From: Planctomycetaceae bacterium
Lineage (GTDB): Bacteria; Planctomycetota; Planctomycetia; Planctomycetales; Planctomycetaceae
Assembly: GCA_947476295.1 (NCBI GenBank)
Contig: CANJQC010000016.1
Location: 1-56,605 of the forward strand
Reading direction: 5' to 3'
Length of the DNA stretch: 56,605 nt
Positions 8,243-17,285 of the stretch are shown here, one piece after another; position 1 is the stretch's first letter, and each line of letters begins with the position of its first letter. Below the pieces are notes generated by a model that saw only the letters and a list, made by a program, of their open reading frames with translations, was not told where the DNA came from and made no database searches. The position numbers and the translations under genes are program-made.

Positions 8243-10105
8243 ATGTCTGCCGTTGTTTCTCTCCCCGTGGTCGATGATCAGGGTGTTCTGCGTCGTACTG
8301 ATATTCGCAATATCGCCATCATCGCCCACGTTGACCATGGCAAAACCTCGCTCGTAGACTGCCTTATCCGTCAAAGCGGCATGTTTCGTGAAAATCAGAA
8401 GATGGGCACCTGCATTCTGGATTCAAATGATCTGGAACGTGAGCGCGGCATCACGATTCTTGCCAAAAACATCGCCATGATGTGGAACGACGTCCGCATC
8501 AATATCATCGACACACCGGGGCACGCCGACTTTGGTGGCGAAGTAGAACGCGTCCTCAAAATGGCCGACGGAGCGCTGCTGGTCGTCGATGCCTTTGAAG
8601 GACCTCGTCCGCAAACACGATTCGTGCTGCAGAAAGCATTGCAGTGCGGATTGTCGTTGATGGTCGTGATCAACAAAATTGACCGCGCGGATTGCCGTCC
8701 GGACGAAGTTCTGTCGCAAACCTTTGACCTTCTCGTCGAACTTGGCGCAGACGACCGGACACTTGATTTTCCGTACATCTTCACCAGTGCGCGTGAAGGC
8801 TATGCAACGCACGATCCAGCCCAAAAGGGTGGCGACGTGCGTCCTCTGCTGGAACTGGTCATCGAAAAAATCCCCGGTCCCATCGTGCGTCCGGATGATT
8901 CGCTGCAGCTGATGGTCACGTCGCTGGAATGGTCTCGCTATGTTGGCCGTGTTGCGACGGGGCGAATTGCTGCCGGACGAATTCGCACGGGTCAGCAGAT
9001 CGCTTTGATGCGAGCGGATGGTTCCAAGAAACTTGCCAAAGTAGATCAAGTCCAGTTGTACGACAATCTGGGACGATCCGACGCCGAAGAAGCCTGTGCC
9101 GGCGATATCGTGGCTGTGATCGGCCTGCCCGATCCGGAAATCGGCGACACGATCGCTGACCCGCTGACCCCGGTGGCTCTGGAGCGCATCGCCGTCGATG
9201 AACCGACACTGTCCATGAAATTCACAATCAACAGTTCACCACTGGCAGGCCAGCATGGGAAGTTCGTCACCAGCCGAAATCTGCGAGATCGGCTGTTTCG
9301 CGAGCTTAAGTCGAACGTGGCGCTGCGCGTCGAAGAAACGGAAGACAAAGAATCGTTTATGGTCTCCGGTCGCGGCGTGCTGCATCTGGCTGTACTTATC
9401 GAGACCATGCGTCGTGAAGGGTTTGAACTGTCAGTCGGCAAGCCTGAAGTCATCGTCCGGGAAATCAACGGCAAGAAGTGTGAGCCATACGAACTGCTGG
9501 AAGTCGATGTGCCAAGTGCGGACGTTGGTCCGGTCATGGAACTGGTTGGTTCTCGACGTGGCCAAGCCAAAACCATGACAACGACATCAACCGGCATGAC
9601 GCATCTGGAATTCAGTATTCCGGCGCGAGGCCTGATTGGGATGCGCACGAAGATGCTCAACGCGACCCGCGGCGAGGCCATTATGCATCACCGTTTTGAG
9701 GATTATCGTGCGATTGAAGGTGAGATTCCTCATCGGCAGAACGGCGTCCTGATTTCGCAGGACAGTGGTCGTACGGTGACATATGCCTTGTGGAAACTTC
9801 AGGATCGCGCCGAACTGTTCTGCCACGGCGGCGAGGATGTCTACGAAGGCATGATCATCGGCGAAAACGCGCGCGACAACGACATGGTGGTCAACCCGAT
9901 CCGCGAAAAGAAGCTGACCAACATCCGATCGGCCGGGGCGGAAGACGCCGTCGTACTGCGTGCAAAACGCGAGTTGACGCTTGAGTCAGCTCTCGAATAC
10001 ATCGAATGGGACGAGTACGTTGAAGTCACGCCACAGGTTATTCGGCTGCGAAAGGTGCTGCTGAAGGAAAACGAACGCAAACGCCAGCATCGCGGCAAGA
10101 TTTAG
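8243..10105 (+). CDS. typA: translational GTPase TypA/BipA
   Basis: The 620-residue protein is a ribosome-associated translation-factor GTPase of the EF-G superfamily, involved in ribosome assembly and stress or cold adaptation. The G domain is at the N-terminus: G1 AHVDHGKTS (about 29-37), G3 DTPGHADFGGEVER, G4 NKIDRADCRPDEV. Domain II, the EF-G-like domain III and the TypA C-terminal domain follow, with RGLIGMRTKMLNATRGEAIM and a basic end (KENERKRQHRGKI). ATG 8243 gives the expected N-terminus; a frame open upstream to GTG 8198 adds an unlikely extension. Its TAG stop overlaps the stop of the convergent small membrane protein gene. Confidence 0.97.
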   Translation: MSAVVSLPVVDDQGVLRRTDIRNIAIIAHVDHGKTSLVDCLIRQSGMFRENQKMGTCILDSNDLERERGITILAKNIAMMWNDVRINIIDTPGHADFGGEVERVLKMADGALLVVDAFEGPRPQTRFVLQKALQCGLSLMVVINKIDRADCRPDEVLSQTFDLLVELGADDRTLDFPYIFTSAREGYATHDPAQKGGDVRPLLELVIEKIPGPIVRPDDSLQLMVTSLEWSRYVGRVATGRIAAGRIRTGQQIALMRADGSKKLAKVDQVQLYDNLGRSDAEEACAGDIVAVIGLPDPEIGDTIADPLTPVALERIAVDEPTLSMKFTINSSPLAGQHGKFVTSRNLRDRLFRELKSNVALRVEETEDKESFMVSGRGVLHLAVLIETMRREGFELSVGKPEVIVREINGKKCEPYELLEVDVPSADVGPVMELVGSRRGQAKTMTTTSTGMTHLEFSIPARGLIGMRTKMLNATRGEAIMHHRFEDYRAIEGEIPHRQNGVLISQDSGRTVTYALWKLQDRAELFCHGGEDVYEGMIIGENARDNDMVVNPIREKKLTNIRSAGAEDAVVLRAKRELTLESALEYIEWDEYVEVTPQVIRLRKVLLKENERKRQHRGKI

Positions 10106-10227
10106 CCTGCGGACCAGCCGTAGCCGTCCATTGCCATGATGAGGAACACGATCCCCACGATGACAGCCCCGAGCGATACGAACATCAGTCCGTCGTAAAT
10201 CGTTGGATCAGAACTTTGTTGTGACAT
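10102..10227 (-). CDS. tiny single-pass membrane protein
   Basis: This 41-residue product starts MSQQSSDPTIYDGLMFVS and then has a hydrophobic segment (GAVIVGIVFLIMAM) and a short Gly/Trp tail (DGYGWSAG). The ATG at 10227 overlaps the end of the upstream coiled-coil gene by 20 bp, which suggests translational coupling. Its TAA stop overlaps the typA TAG stop on the other strand. It appears to be the third member of a membrane operon with the two coiled-coil proteins. The function is unknown. Confidence 0.7.
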   Translation of the reverse strand: MSQQSSDPTIYDGLMFVSLGAVIVGIVFLIMAMDGYGWSAG

Positions 10228-11059
10228 TGTCCCCTCGCTCAATCGTACCATTTCGAGTTTCTTCAACGACCCGGCCAACCGCATTGTCGGGTTCGACTTC
10301 AGTGATTTGAATCGTCGCGAGGAACTTTGAGTCGCGATAAACGGTCATCTGCATGTTCTTGAAAACTCCGTCGTCACTACCAACTGAAATCTGTACATAT
10401 TCCGCGCTCCGCGATGCGTTCCTGCGTGATTCTTTGACACGTCCATCGACGATTTCGACGACCTTCGGAACTGGACCAGTCACCGGATCACGCGGATCAA
10501 TTTTGTTCAATCGCAGCAGGTCATTCAGATGAGAAACCTCCTTCAGGAAGCGCACTTCACGCATTCCAGCTTCGGCAAGTTTGCCTTCCATCTCCAGGTT
10601 TTTGTCTTCCAGATTACGGCGAATGGCAATCGCTTCGTTACTCTGATCACGCAGTCGCTTGATCTCAGCCCGCGCGTCGTTGGTTTCGGTGATTCGTGCC
10701 TGTGCTTCCCTCTGAGCGACCAGCAAATCGGCCAGATGTTTATCGCGTTCTTTTTCCGCGTTGGCTAGGTTACCGATCGACTGCGTCAGATTCTGGTCCA
10801 GACCATTGACTTTGGCCTCGGCCACATTGGCCCGTTCTGTCTCGTTGGTCAGGTTGGCCGTCATTGTCTTCGTCAACTGATCTTTCTGTCCCTGTAAGTC
10901 TTGGACCTGGCCGTTTGCACTGACCAGCTGTTGCTGAGTCTTGTTTGCTTTATCACGCCAGCCGGCCTGGAACGAATACACCGCGCCGGCAAAGCACATA
11001 AAGCACAGGCTGAAGACCAGATTGGCCACAATCAGGATTTTGCTGACGATATTGTTCAT
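10208..11059 (-). CDS. membrane-anchored coiled-coil protein
   Basis: The 283-residue protein has one N-terminal transmembrane segment (about 8-30, ILIVANLVFSLCFMCFAGAV), then a long region of heptad-rich helix (about 35-175, with ANKTQQQLVSANGQVQDLQ and later EIKRLRDQSNEAIAIRRN) and a compact C-terminal domain (about 195-283) of beta-like character (VVEIVDGRVKESRRNASRSAE, then ...VEPDNAVGRVVEE). The topology is probably N-in with a periplasmic coiled coil. It lies about 150 bp downstream of the similar gene at 11207 and overlaps the 41-residue gene. The C-terminal part loosely recalls the beta-rich domain of MreC, but I cannot establish homology. Confidence 0.8.
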   Translation of the reverse strand: MNNIVSKILIVANLVFSLCFMCFAGAVYSFQAGWRDKANKTQQQLVSANGQVQDLQGQKDQLTKTMTANLTNETERANVAEAKVNGLDQNLTQSIGNLANAEKERDKHLADLLVAQREAQARITETNDARAEIKRLRDQSNEAIAIRRNLEDKNLEMEGKLAEAGMREVRFLKEVSHLNDLLRLNKIDPRDPVTGPVPKVVEIVDGRVKESRRNASRSAEYVQISVGSDDGVFKNMQMTVYRDSKFLATIQITEVEPDNAVGRVVEETRNGTIERGDNVTTKF

Positions 11060-11206
11060 CGTGCTGCTCCGACGCCTCTCAGGTTCATTAAGCGAACCCG
11101 CTCAGGTTAAGTACTCAAAATGTAAAACAAATGTTGTTTGAAAACATGAAACCGATCAGCCAACGGGACACTTCCTGACAGTCATCTCGTCTCCGTTGTC
11201 CTTCGA

Positions 11207-11887
11207 TTATTCCTTCAGTTGCTGCAGTCGTTGTTCCAGTGCCTGATTTTCCAGTTCAAGGCGAACAAGTTGATCAGTATCATGACGCAGAATTTCATTC
11301 AGCCGAAACAGGTCCGTGCGAGCTTCTTCAAGTTCATGCCGCAGTCGCAGCACGTCAGTCCGACGAGCTGCTGTTTCTTCTCGCACTTCCAGTGTTTTCA
11401 CGGAAATCGCCTGAGCGTCATCGGATCGAGCCTGCACGTCAATCTGTTTTTGTTCGGCTTCCGCGCTCAGCATTGCCACTCGATCTGCTATCGCCTGAAC
11501 GTCCTGCTCCTGGGACACTTTAAACTTATTCAATTCCTGATCAACGACCACCTTCGCATTTACTTTTTCACCCTTCTGCCGTCCCATTTGGCTGGCCAGA
11601 TCTTCATGAGATTTTGTGATCGCTTCATAGGCCGTCTTGTACGATCCTAAAGTGCCGCGTTCTTTCGGGTTGGCGGAATCGATTGAGAATCGACGTTTCA
11701 CTGTCCACGTTGGATTTTCGCCCGTGGTTGGTTCAAACTCGTAGTTCAGCATCGCCGGAGTGTTCATCTCCGACGTGGCGTCTGGATGCACAAAGTACAC
11801 AGACAGCGCCGCACCCATGAGTGCCACGGACACCACCGCAACAAACACAGCAGAAACTTTGAATATGAGGCTTTTCATGAAGTCCAC
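11207..11887 (-). CDS. membrane-anchored coiled-coil protein
   Basis: This 226-residue protein has an N-terminal transmembrane helix (about 9-31, VSAVFVAVVSVALMGAALSV), a short soluble stretch (TSEMNTPAMLNYEFEPTTGE), then continuous coiled coil to the end (about 85-226, for example LRHELEEARTDLFRLNEIL and LELENQALEQRLQQL). Met4 is an alternative start. It is the first gene of a minus-strand set with 10208-11059 and 10102-10227. The matching layout of the two larger proteins suggests they assemble together at the inner membrane. No known family was recognised. Confidence 0.8.
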   Translation of the reverse strand: MDFMKSLIFKVSAVFVAVVSVALMGAALSVYFVHPDATSEMNTPAMLNYEFEPTTGENPTWTVKRRFSIDSANPKERGTLGSYKTAYEAITKSHEDLASQMGRQKGEKVNAKVVVDQELNKFKVSQEQDVQAIADRVAMLSAEAEQKQIDVQARSDDAQAISVKTLEVREETAARRTDVLRLRHELEEARTDLFRLNEILRHDTDQLVRLELENQALEQRLQQLKE

Positions 11888-12330
11888 TTACACCAAACGA
11901 AAAACGGAAAACCCTCAGCCACCATCAATCATCGTCGAAACGGGCACCCTGTTTGTCAGTATATGACCGTCTGGCAAAAACAGAGTCAAACACAAAGTCG
12001 ACTGCGACTGCCCATTTCCGCAAACACTCCCCCGGCGCGCGGGAACATCGCGCCGTGAAGCCCGTTCTCCTGCAAAGTCATATCGGCGTATTGGTGAGTC
12101 GCATCTTTTCACGGTCTGCCCTTCCCGACCGCAATCGTCCACTGCCAAACCCTGGCGATCGTTAAAGTCATTGTAGCCGGAAATGACGCCAGCACTCGCA
12201 ACCGCGACAACTGATCTTATGTGCAGTATTGCGGAAAATCACTACACCCTACTACTCCACTTTGCCGAAGGTGTCCAAAAGTTGCCATTTTCGGCATACT
12301 CCGCTTCAATTCATTTTTAGACGTTATTAA
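11888..12330. other. divergent intergenic region, no gene recognised
   Basis: This 443-bp gap lies between the divergent coiled-coil operon and glgX. Open frames in it are short and Arg/Pro-rich on both strands. It presumably contains both promoters; the 100 bp before glgX are relatively AT-rich (ttcatttttagacgttatta). No repeat was seen. Confidence 0.4.
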
Positions 12331-14541
12331 GTGATGAGATCGATGCAACCGAGAGTCTGGCCTGGACGACCAAATCCACTGGGGGCAACATGGGACGGTG
12401 GAGGTGTCAACTTTGCCCTGTTTTCAGAAAATGCCACACAAGTTGAGCTGTGCCTGTTCGAAAACGCCGCAGACCTGAAAGAATCGAGCCGAATTCTGTT
12501 GAAGGAACAGACCGACCGTGTCTGGCACGTCTACATGCCAGATATGCGACCTGGCCAACTTTACGGCTATCGCGTGCATGGTTCGTTCGATCCGTTCTCC
12601 GGTCATCGTTTCAACGCAAATAAAGTCTTGCTTGATCCGTACGCTAGGGCGATTGGTCGCGGCATTGGTTGGTCCGATGCGATGTTCGGTCATGAGATCG
12701 GGCATGTGGATGAAGACCTGAAAATCGATCAGCGCGACAATGCGTGGTGCGCGCCGCTGGGCGTCGTGGTCGATTCACAGTTTCGCTGGGGCGACGATGC
12801 TCATCCGCGTACGCCATGGCACAAGACGCTGATCTACGAGATGCACATCAAGGGATTCACGAAGCTAAATCCGCTCGTGCCCGAACCGCTTCGTGGAACC
12901 TACTCCGGACTTGCATCCCGCGCGGCGATTGATCATCTGAAGGAACTGGGTGTCACGGCTGTGGAACTGATGCCCGTGCATTATCGTGTCGATGATCGCC
13001 ACCTCGTATCACATGGACTGTGCAATTACTGGGGCTACAACACGCTGGCGTTTTTTGCACCGGAAACTCGTTATTCATCGGCAAGTCGTCCTGATGAAGT
13101 GCTTAACGAGTTCAAAAACATGGTGAAGCGGTTGCACGAAGCCGGGATCGAAGTTATTCTGGATGTCGTATACAATCACACGGGCGAAGGCAGCGAGCGT
13201 GGCCCGACGCTGTCATTGCGTGGCATCGACAATGCCTCCTATTATCGCCTGATGCCAAACAATCGCCGATACTATCAGGACTTTACCGGCTGTGGCAATA
13301 CGCTCAACATGCAGACGCCGCGTGTGCTGCAACTGATCATGGACAGTCTGCGCTACTGGGTCCAAGAAATGCACGTCGATGGTTTCCGCTTCGATCTGGC
13401 CAGCGCGCTGGCGCGTGAACTGCATGACGTCGATAAGCTGAGCGCTTTCTTTGATATTATTCTGCAGGATCCAATCCTGTCGCAGGTCAAACTGATTGCG
13501 GAACCCTGGGACTTAGGCAGCGGCGGCTATCAGGTCGGCAACTTTCCGCATCAGTGGTCAGAATGGAACGGACGCTATCGCGACACGATTCGTCGCTTCT
13601 GGGCGGGGGATGGTGGCTTGATCTCTGAAGTCGCAACACGCCTGACCGGCAGCAGCGATCTGTATCAGCATAACGGACGAAAGCCGTACGCAAGTATCAA
13701 CTTCATCACTGCTCACGACGGATTTTGCCTGCGGGATCTGGTGACGTATCACGACAAAACTAACCTCGCTAATCTGGAAGAAAACCGCGACGGCGACAAC
13801 CACAACAACAACTGGAATTGCGGCGTCGAAGGCGAAACGACGGATCCGGAAATCCAGAGCCTGCGACTGAAGCAACGCAAGAATTTACTCGCAACGCTGC
13901 TGTTGTCTCAGGGCGTGCCCATGATTCGCAGTGGCGACGAAGTCGAACAGACTCAACATGGCAACAACAACCCGTATTGCCAGGACAACGAGATTAGCTG
14001 GATCAACTGGAACCTGAATGCGGAACAGAAGCAGTTTCTGGAGTTCGCGAAGCAGATGACGACTCTGTGGCACGCGCAACCTGTTCTCAAACGACGCAAT
14101 TTTTTCCAGGGCCGTCGTATCCGCGGTGCCGGTGTCAAGGACGTAGCATGGCTGACTCAGGACGGCGAAGAAATCGCCGATCACAACTGGCGCAGCGGTG
14201 AACTTCGCGCGCTGGGAATGCGTCTCAACGGCGAATCGATCGACGAAGTGGACGAACGTGGTCAGCCAATCGTCGGTGACACGTTATTGGTCCTGCTCAA
14301 TTCGCAGCCGGGAAGCGTATCGTTTCGGCTTCCACGCCATAAACCGTCTGAACGCTGGATTCCTTACTTGGACACAAGTCTCACAGGCGTCCCTTCAGAA
14401 CCGTTGTCGCACGAGGACGATTATCCGCTGCAGGGACGCTGCGTTGTGGTGCTCATCCTGCGTTCCGGCTGGCCATCCCGGCGGACACTGGTTCACGATT
14501 CACATCCGCTGCCACGCCCGGAAGTTCATACGTCCAGATAA
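12331..14541 (+). CDS. glgX: glycogen debranching enzyme GlgX (GH13 isoamylase type)
   Basis: The 736-residue protein is a GH13 debranching enzyme that cleaves alpha-1,6 branches of glycogen or limit dextrin in the cytoplasm. It has an N-terminal CBM48-like domain (NPLGATWDGGGVNFALFSE), the TIM barrel with nucleophile Asp355 in DGFRFDLAS, acid Glu391 in LIAEPWD and stabiliser Asp463 in FITAHDGF, and a C-terminal beta domain. The GlgX hallmark block MLSQGVPMIRSGDE is present in the variant form LLLSQGVPMIRSGDE. GTG 12331, ATG 12334 and ATG 12343 all give plausible starts. The pseudouridine synthase follows after 25 bp, so the two are probably co-transcribed. Confidence 0.95.
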   Translation: MMRSMQPRVWPGRPNPLGATWDGGGVNFALFSENATQVELCLFENAADLKESSRILLKEQTDRVWHVYMPDMRPGQLYGYRVHGSFDPFSGHRFNANKVLLDPYARAIGRGIGWSDAMFGHEIGHVDEDLKIDQRDNAWCAPLGVVVDSQFRWGDDAHPRTPWHKTLIYEMHIKGFTKLNPLVPEPLRGTYSGLASRAAIDHLKELGVTAVELMPVHYRVDDRHLVSHGLCNYWGYNTLAFFAPETRYSSASRPDEVLNEFKNMVKRLHEAGIEVILDVVYNHTGEGSERGPTLSLRGIDNASYYRLMPNNRRYYQDFTGCGNTLNMQTPRVLQLIMDSLRYWVQEMHVDGFRFDLASALARELHDVDKLSAFFDIILQDPILSQVKLIAEPWDLGSGGYQVGNFPHQWSEWNGRYRDTIRRFWAGDGGLISEVATRLTGSSDLYQHNGRKPYASINFITAHDGFCLRDLVTYHDKTNLANLEENRDGDNHNNNWNCGVEGETTDPEIQSLRLKQRKNLLATLLLSQGVPMIRSGDEVEQTQHGNNNPYCQDNEISWINWNLNAEQKQFLEFAKQMTTLWHAQPVLKRRNFFQGRRIRGAGVKDVAWLTQDGEEIADHNWRSGELRALGMRLNGESIDEVDERGQPIVGDTLLVLLNSQPGSVSFRLPRHKPSERWIPYLDTSLTGVPSEPLSHEDDYPLQGRCVVVLILRSGWPSRRTLVHDSHPLPRPEVHTSR

Positions 14542-14566
14542 ACGCCGTGCAGAGTTGCAGACAGCA

Positions 14567-15532
14567 ATGACACCACAACAATTTATTGTCACAACCGAAA
14601 CCGCCGGCGCAGTTCTCGGTGCGCTGCGCAAACTCGCGGTGGATCTGACGTGGTCTGCGGCGCGGAAACATCTGGCTGGTCGTCGGATCACAGTCAACGG
14701 CATTCTGTGTGTCGATGAAGGTCGGCGTGTCGTGGTCGGTGATGCGATCGAGGTTCGCACCCAGCCGTTGCCGCCGCCCCCGCGCGATGACGATGTGCAG
14801 ATTCTGCATTTGGACAGTCAGGTGGTGGTCGTGAACAAGCCGGCTGGGATGCTGTCGCTGCGTCATCCGGGCGATGTGAAATGGCGACAGGAACGCCGTG
14901 ACCTGCAGCCATCGCTCGAAGAGTGCCTTGCCCGCCTAATCGCACGCCGTGAAAATCGACGCGACAGCAGCACCGTCGAACTGCTGGCCGTTCACCGTAT
15001 CGACCGCGAGACCAGCGGCGCGCTGGCCTTCGCCCGAACCGAATCCGCTCAGACGCATCTCATCGAACAGTTCGCAACGCACACTTCGTTTCGACGTTAT
15101 CTCTGCATTGTTCCCGGTCAGCTTGAAGCACAGACAATCTCGACGACGTTTGTCCGTGACCGGGGCGACGGAGTGCGCGGCAGCAGTTCTGACGGAATCC
15201 ACGGCAAGCGGGCCGTGACTCACGTAAATCCGCTCCGCACGATCGGTGACTACGCCGAACTTGAGTGTCAGCTGGAGACCGGTCGCACGAATCAGATTCG
15301 CATTCATCTGGCGGAGCTGCGTCATCCGGTCTGCGGCGACGTCAAGTACCGCGGCCCATTCGATGAACCGTCGATCGCCGACAACAGTCGCGCGCCGCGT
15401 CTGGCCCTGCACGCCGCAGACCTTGGCTTTGTGCATCCCCGGACCGCCGAGACGCTAAGATTCTCCGTGCCGCTGCCAAAGGATCTTCAGCAGTTTATCG
15501 CACGGCTGGAAAAGATACCGCCGTCAAAGTAA
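14567..15532 (+). CDS. RluA-family pseudouridine synthase
   Basis: This 321-residue protein has an S4 RNA-binding domain (about 18-65) followed by the RluA catalytic domain with HRIDRETSG, in which Asp146 is the nucleophile that isomerises uridine in rRNA or tRNA. Further family blocks are VVVVNKPAGMLSLRHP and LETGRTNQIRIHLAELRHP. ATG 14567 is chosen because it precedes the S4 domain and lies 25 bp after the glgX stop; a longer upstream frame is the glgX overlap. The site modified (RluC, RluD or other type) cannot be told. A GGACATTCTTGTCC palindrome lies 10 bp after the stop. Confidence 0.9.
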   Translation: MTPQQFIVTTETAGAVLGALRKLAVDLTWSAARKHLAGRRITVNGILCVDEGRRVVVGDAIEVRTQPLPPPPRDDDVQILHLDSQVVVVNKPAGMLSLRHPGDVKWRQERRDLQPSLEECLARLIARRENRRDSSTVELLAVHRIDRETSGALAFARTESAQTHLIEQFATHTSFRRYLCIVPGQLEAQTISTTFVRDRGDGVRGSSSDGIHGKRAVTHVNPLRTIGDYAELECQLETGRTNQIRIHLAELRHPVCGDVKYRGPFDEPSIADNSRAPRLALHAADLGFVHPRTAETLRFSVPLPKDLQQFIARLEKIPPSK

Positions 15533-15542
15533 TGCGAATCAT

Positions 15543-15566
15543 GTAGGTTGGACATTCTTGTCCGAC
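15543..15566. repeat. GGACATTC(A/T)TGTCC-type palindrome, copy 1
   Basis: GTAGGTTGGACATTCTTGTCCGAC contains the GGACATTC/TTGTCC core shared by five other sites at 27555, 43048, 43151 and 48486 regions. It is a single half-element directly after the pseudouridine synthase gene. Confidence 0.6.
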
Positions 15567-15626
15567 TGCGATGCACCAAGATAATAAGACTTAATAGGAC
15601 GTATTTCCGGGGCAGAACACGGAGCC

Positions 15627-17117
15627 TTACGACAGGATATCCCGGATCACTTCACCATGCACGTCCGTCAGGCGGAAGTCGCGACCGGCATAGCGAAACG
15701 TCAGTTGCTTATGGTCAAAGCCCAGGCAATGCAGCATTGTGGCATGCAGATCATGCACGCTGACGGGATTTTCCGCAGCCTTGAAACCAATGTCGTCGGT
15801 CGTTCCGTATGTCGTGCCGCCTTTGATACCGCCCCCTGCCAGCCAGACGCTGAAGCCCCAGTGATTGTGATCGCGACCGGATTGCGGTTTTCCGTCACCG
15901 GACAATTCCACCGTCGGTGTTCGACCAAATTCGCCACCCCACAAGATCAAAGTGTCCTCAAACATTCCCCGCTGCTTCAAATCCGTCATCAGCGCCGCGA
16001 TCGGCTGATCGATCTCACCAGCCAGATTTCGGTGAGCCGCCTCAAGACCCGCATGATTGTCCCACGGCTGCCCCGCACCGTGCCACAACTGCACGTAGCG
16101 GACACCGCGTTCCAGCAGTCGCCGGGCGATGAGCGTTTGCCGGGCGTGAACGCCATCGCCGTACATCGTCTGAATATGTTCCGGCTCGTGGCTGACATCA
16201 AACGCTTCAGCGGCGTCCTGCTGCATGCGAAACGCCAGTTCAAACGATTGAATCCTGGCATCCAGTCGTTGATCGAGTCGCGTGGCTCGGTGTTCGGCAT
16301 TCAGTCGCGCAAGGAGATTTAACTGACGTCGCTGAGCGTCCGTCGCAATCTGCGGATGTTCAATGTTCTCAATGAGCTTACTCAATTCCTTGTGCTGCGT
16401 ATCAATGTACGTGCCCTGATACGCACCGGGCAAAAATGCCGACTGCCAGTTTTCGTTGTCTTTGATCGGGAGACCATTCGGACACATCGCCACGAAGCCA
16501 GGCAGATTCTGGTTTTCTGTGCCCAGACCATACAGAATCCATGCACCCATGCTCGGGCGAGGCTGCACAGAATCGCCGCAGTTCATCAGCATGAGCGAAG
16601 GTTCGTGATTCGGCACCTGGGCATACATCGAACGGATGACGGCGATGTCGTCGATGTGCTGTGAGGCCGTTCTGGCGAACAGTTCGCTGACTTCGATCCC
16701 CGACTGTCCATACTGACGAAACTTAAACGGTGACGGCATTGCGGCACCGGTCTTGCGTTCGGTTCGCAGATTGTCGCCCAGCGGCTGACCGGCATATTTT
16801 GCAAGCAGTGGCTTGTGATCAAACGTATCCACATGCGACGGCCCGCCATTCAGGAAGAAATGGATGACTCGCTTCGCGCGCGGAGGAAAATGTGGAGACT
16901 TGGCGATCAGCGATCCGTCAGTCGCTGACTCTGCCGCAACCACGCGACCATCGTCCTGCAGCACCTGCGCCAGCCCCAGCGCACCAAGTCCCAGCGCAGA
17001 TCGCGTGAGCAGACTTCGGCGATTCATCACCGGCGCGGCCAGACTGGTCTGTCGCAGAAGTTCGATGGCATTGCGCCATGAGGAAGTGTTTCGCACGGCA
17101 AGTCTCTTGGTCGGCAT
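15627..17117 (-). CDS. DUF1501 secreted sulfatase-like protein
   Basis: A DUF1501 protein (up to 496 residues) of the alkaline phosphatase/sulfatase-like superfamily that is strongly expanded in planctomycetes. A Tat-like leader MNRRSLLTRSALGLGALGLA begins at residue 31 (start 17027); the 30 residues before it (from 17117) may or may not be translated. Family blocks seen are FFLNGGPSHVDTFDHKP, RYVQLWHGAGQPWDNH and WGGEFGRTPTVE, then GRDHNHWGFSVWLAGGGIKGG. The usual partner, a DUF1549/DUF1553 cytochrome-type protein, is not adjacent, so this is an orphan copy. The substrate is unknown; sulfated or phosphorylated polymers are often suggested, without proof. Confidence 0.92.
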   Translation of the reverse strand: MPTKRLAVRNTSSWRNAIELLRQTSLAAPVMNRRSLLTRSALGLGALGLAQVLQDDGRVVAAESATDGSLIAKSPHFPPRAKRVIHFFLNGGPSHVDTFDHKPLLAKYAGQPLGDNLRTERKTGAAMPSPFKFRQYGQSGIEVSELFARTASQHIDDIAVIRSMYAQVPNHEPSLMLMNCGDSVQPRPSMGAWILYGLGTENQNLPGFVAMCPNGLPIKDNENWQSAFLPGAYQGTYIDTQHKELSKLIENIEHPQIATDAQRRQLNLLARLNAEHRATRLDQRLDARIQSFELAFRMQQDAAEAFDVSHEPEHIQTMYGDGVHARQTLIARRLLERGVRYVQLWHGAGQPWDNHAGLEAAHRNLAGEIDQPIAALMTDLKQRGMFEDTLILWGGEFGRTPTVELSGDGKPQSGRDHNHWGFSVWLAGGGIKGGTTYGTTDDIGFKAAENPVSVHDLHATMLHCLGFDHKQLTFRYAGRDFRLTDVHGEVIRDILS

Positions 17118-17285
17118 TCCGGAAGGCGGGAGACACGTATTCTAACCAGACCAATCACAAAAGTCCCGCAGAGATTGCTGAGAACCGTGCGTTGCCGAAT
17201 GTTGCCTGCATTGAATTCCGTGTGAGCCTTTCTACGATGCATATAGCCTCCGAGCCAGTTTCCATACCTAGAGAAAGGAAGTCCC

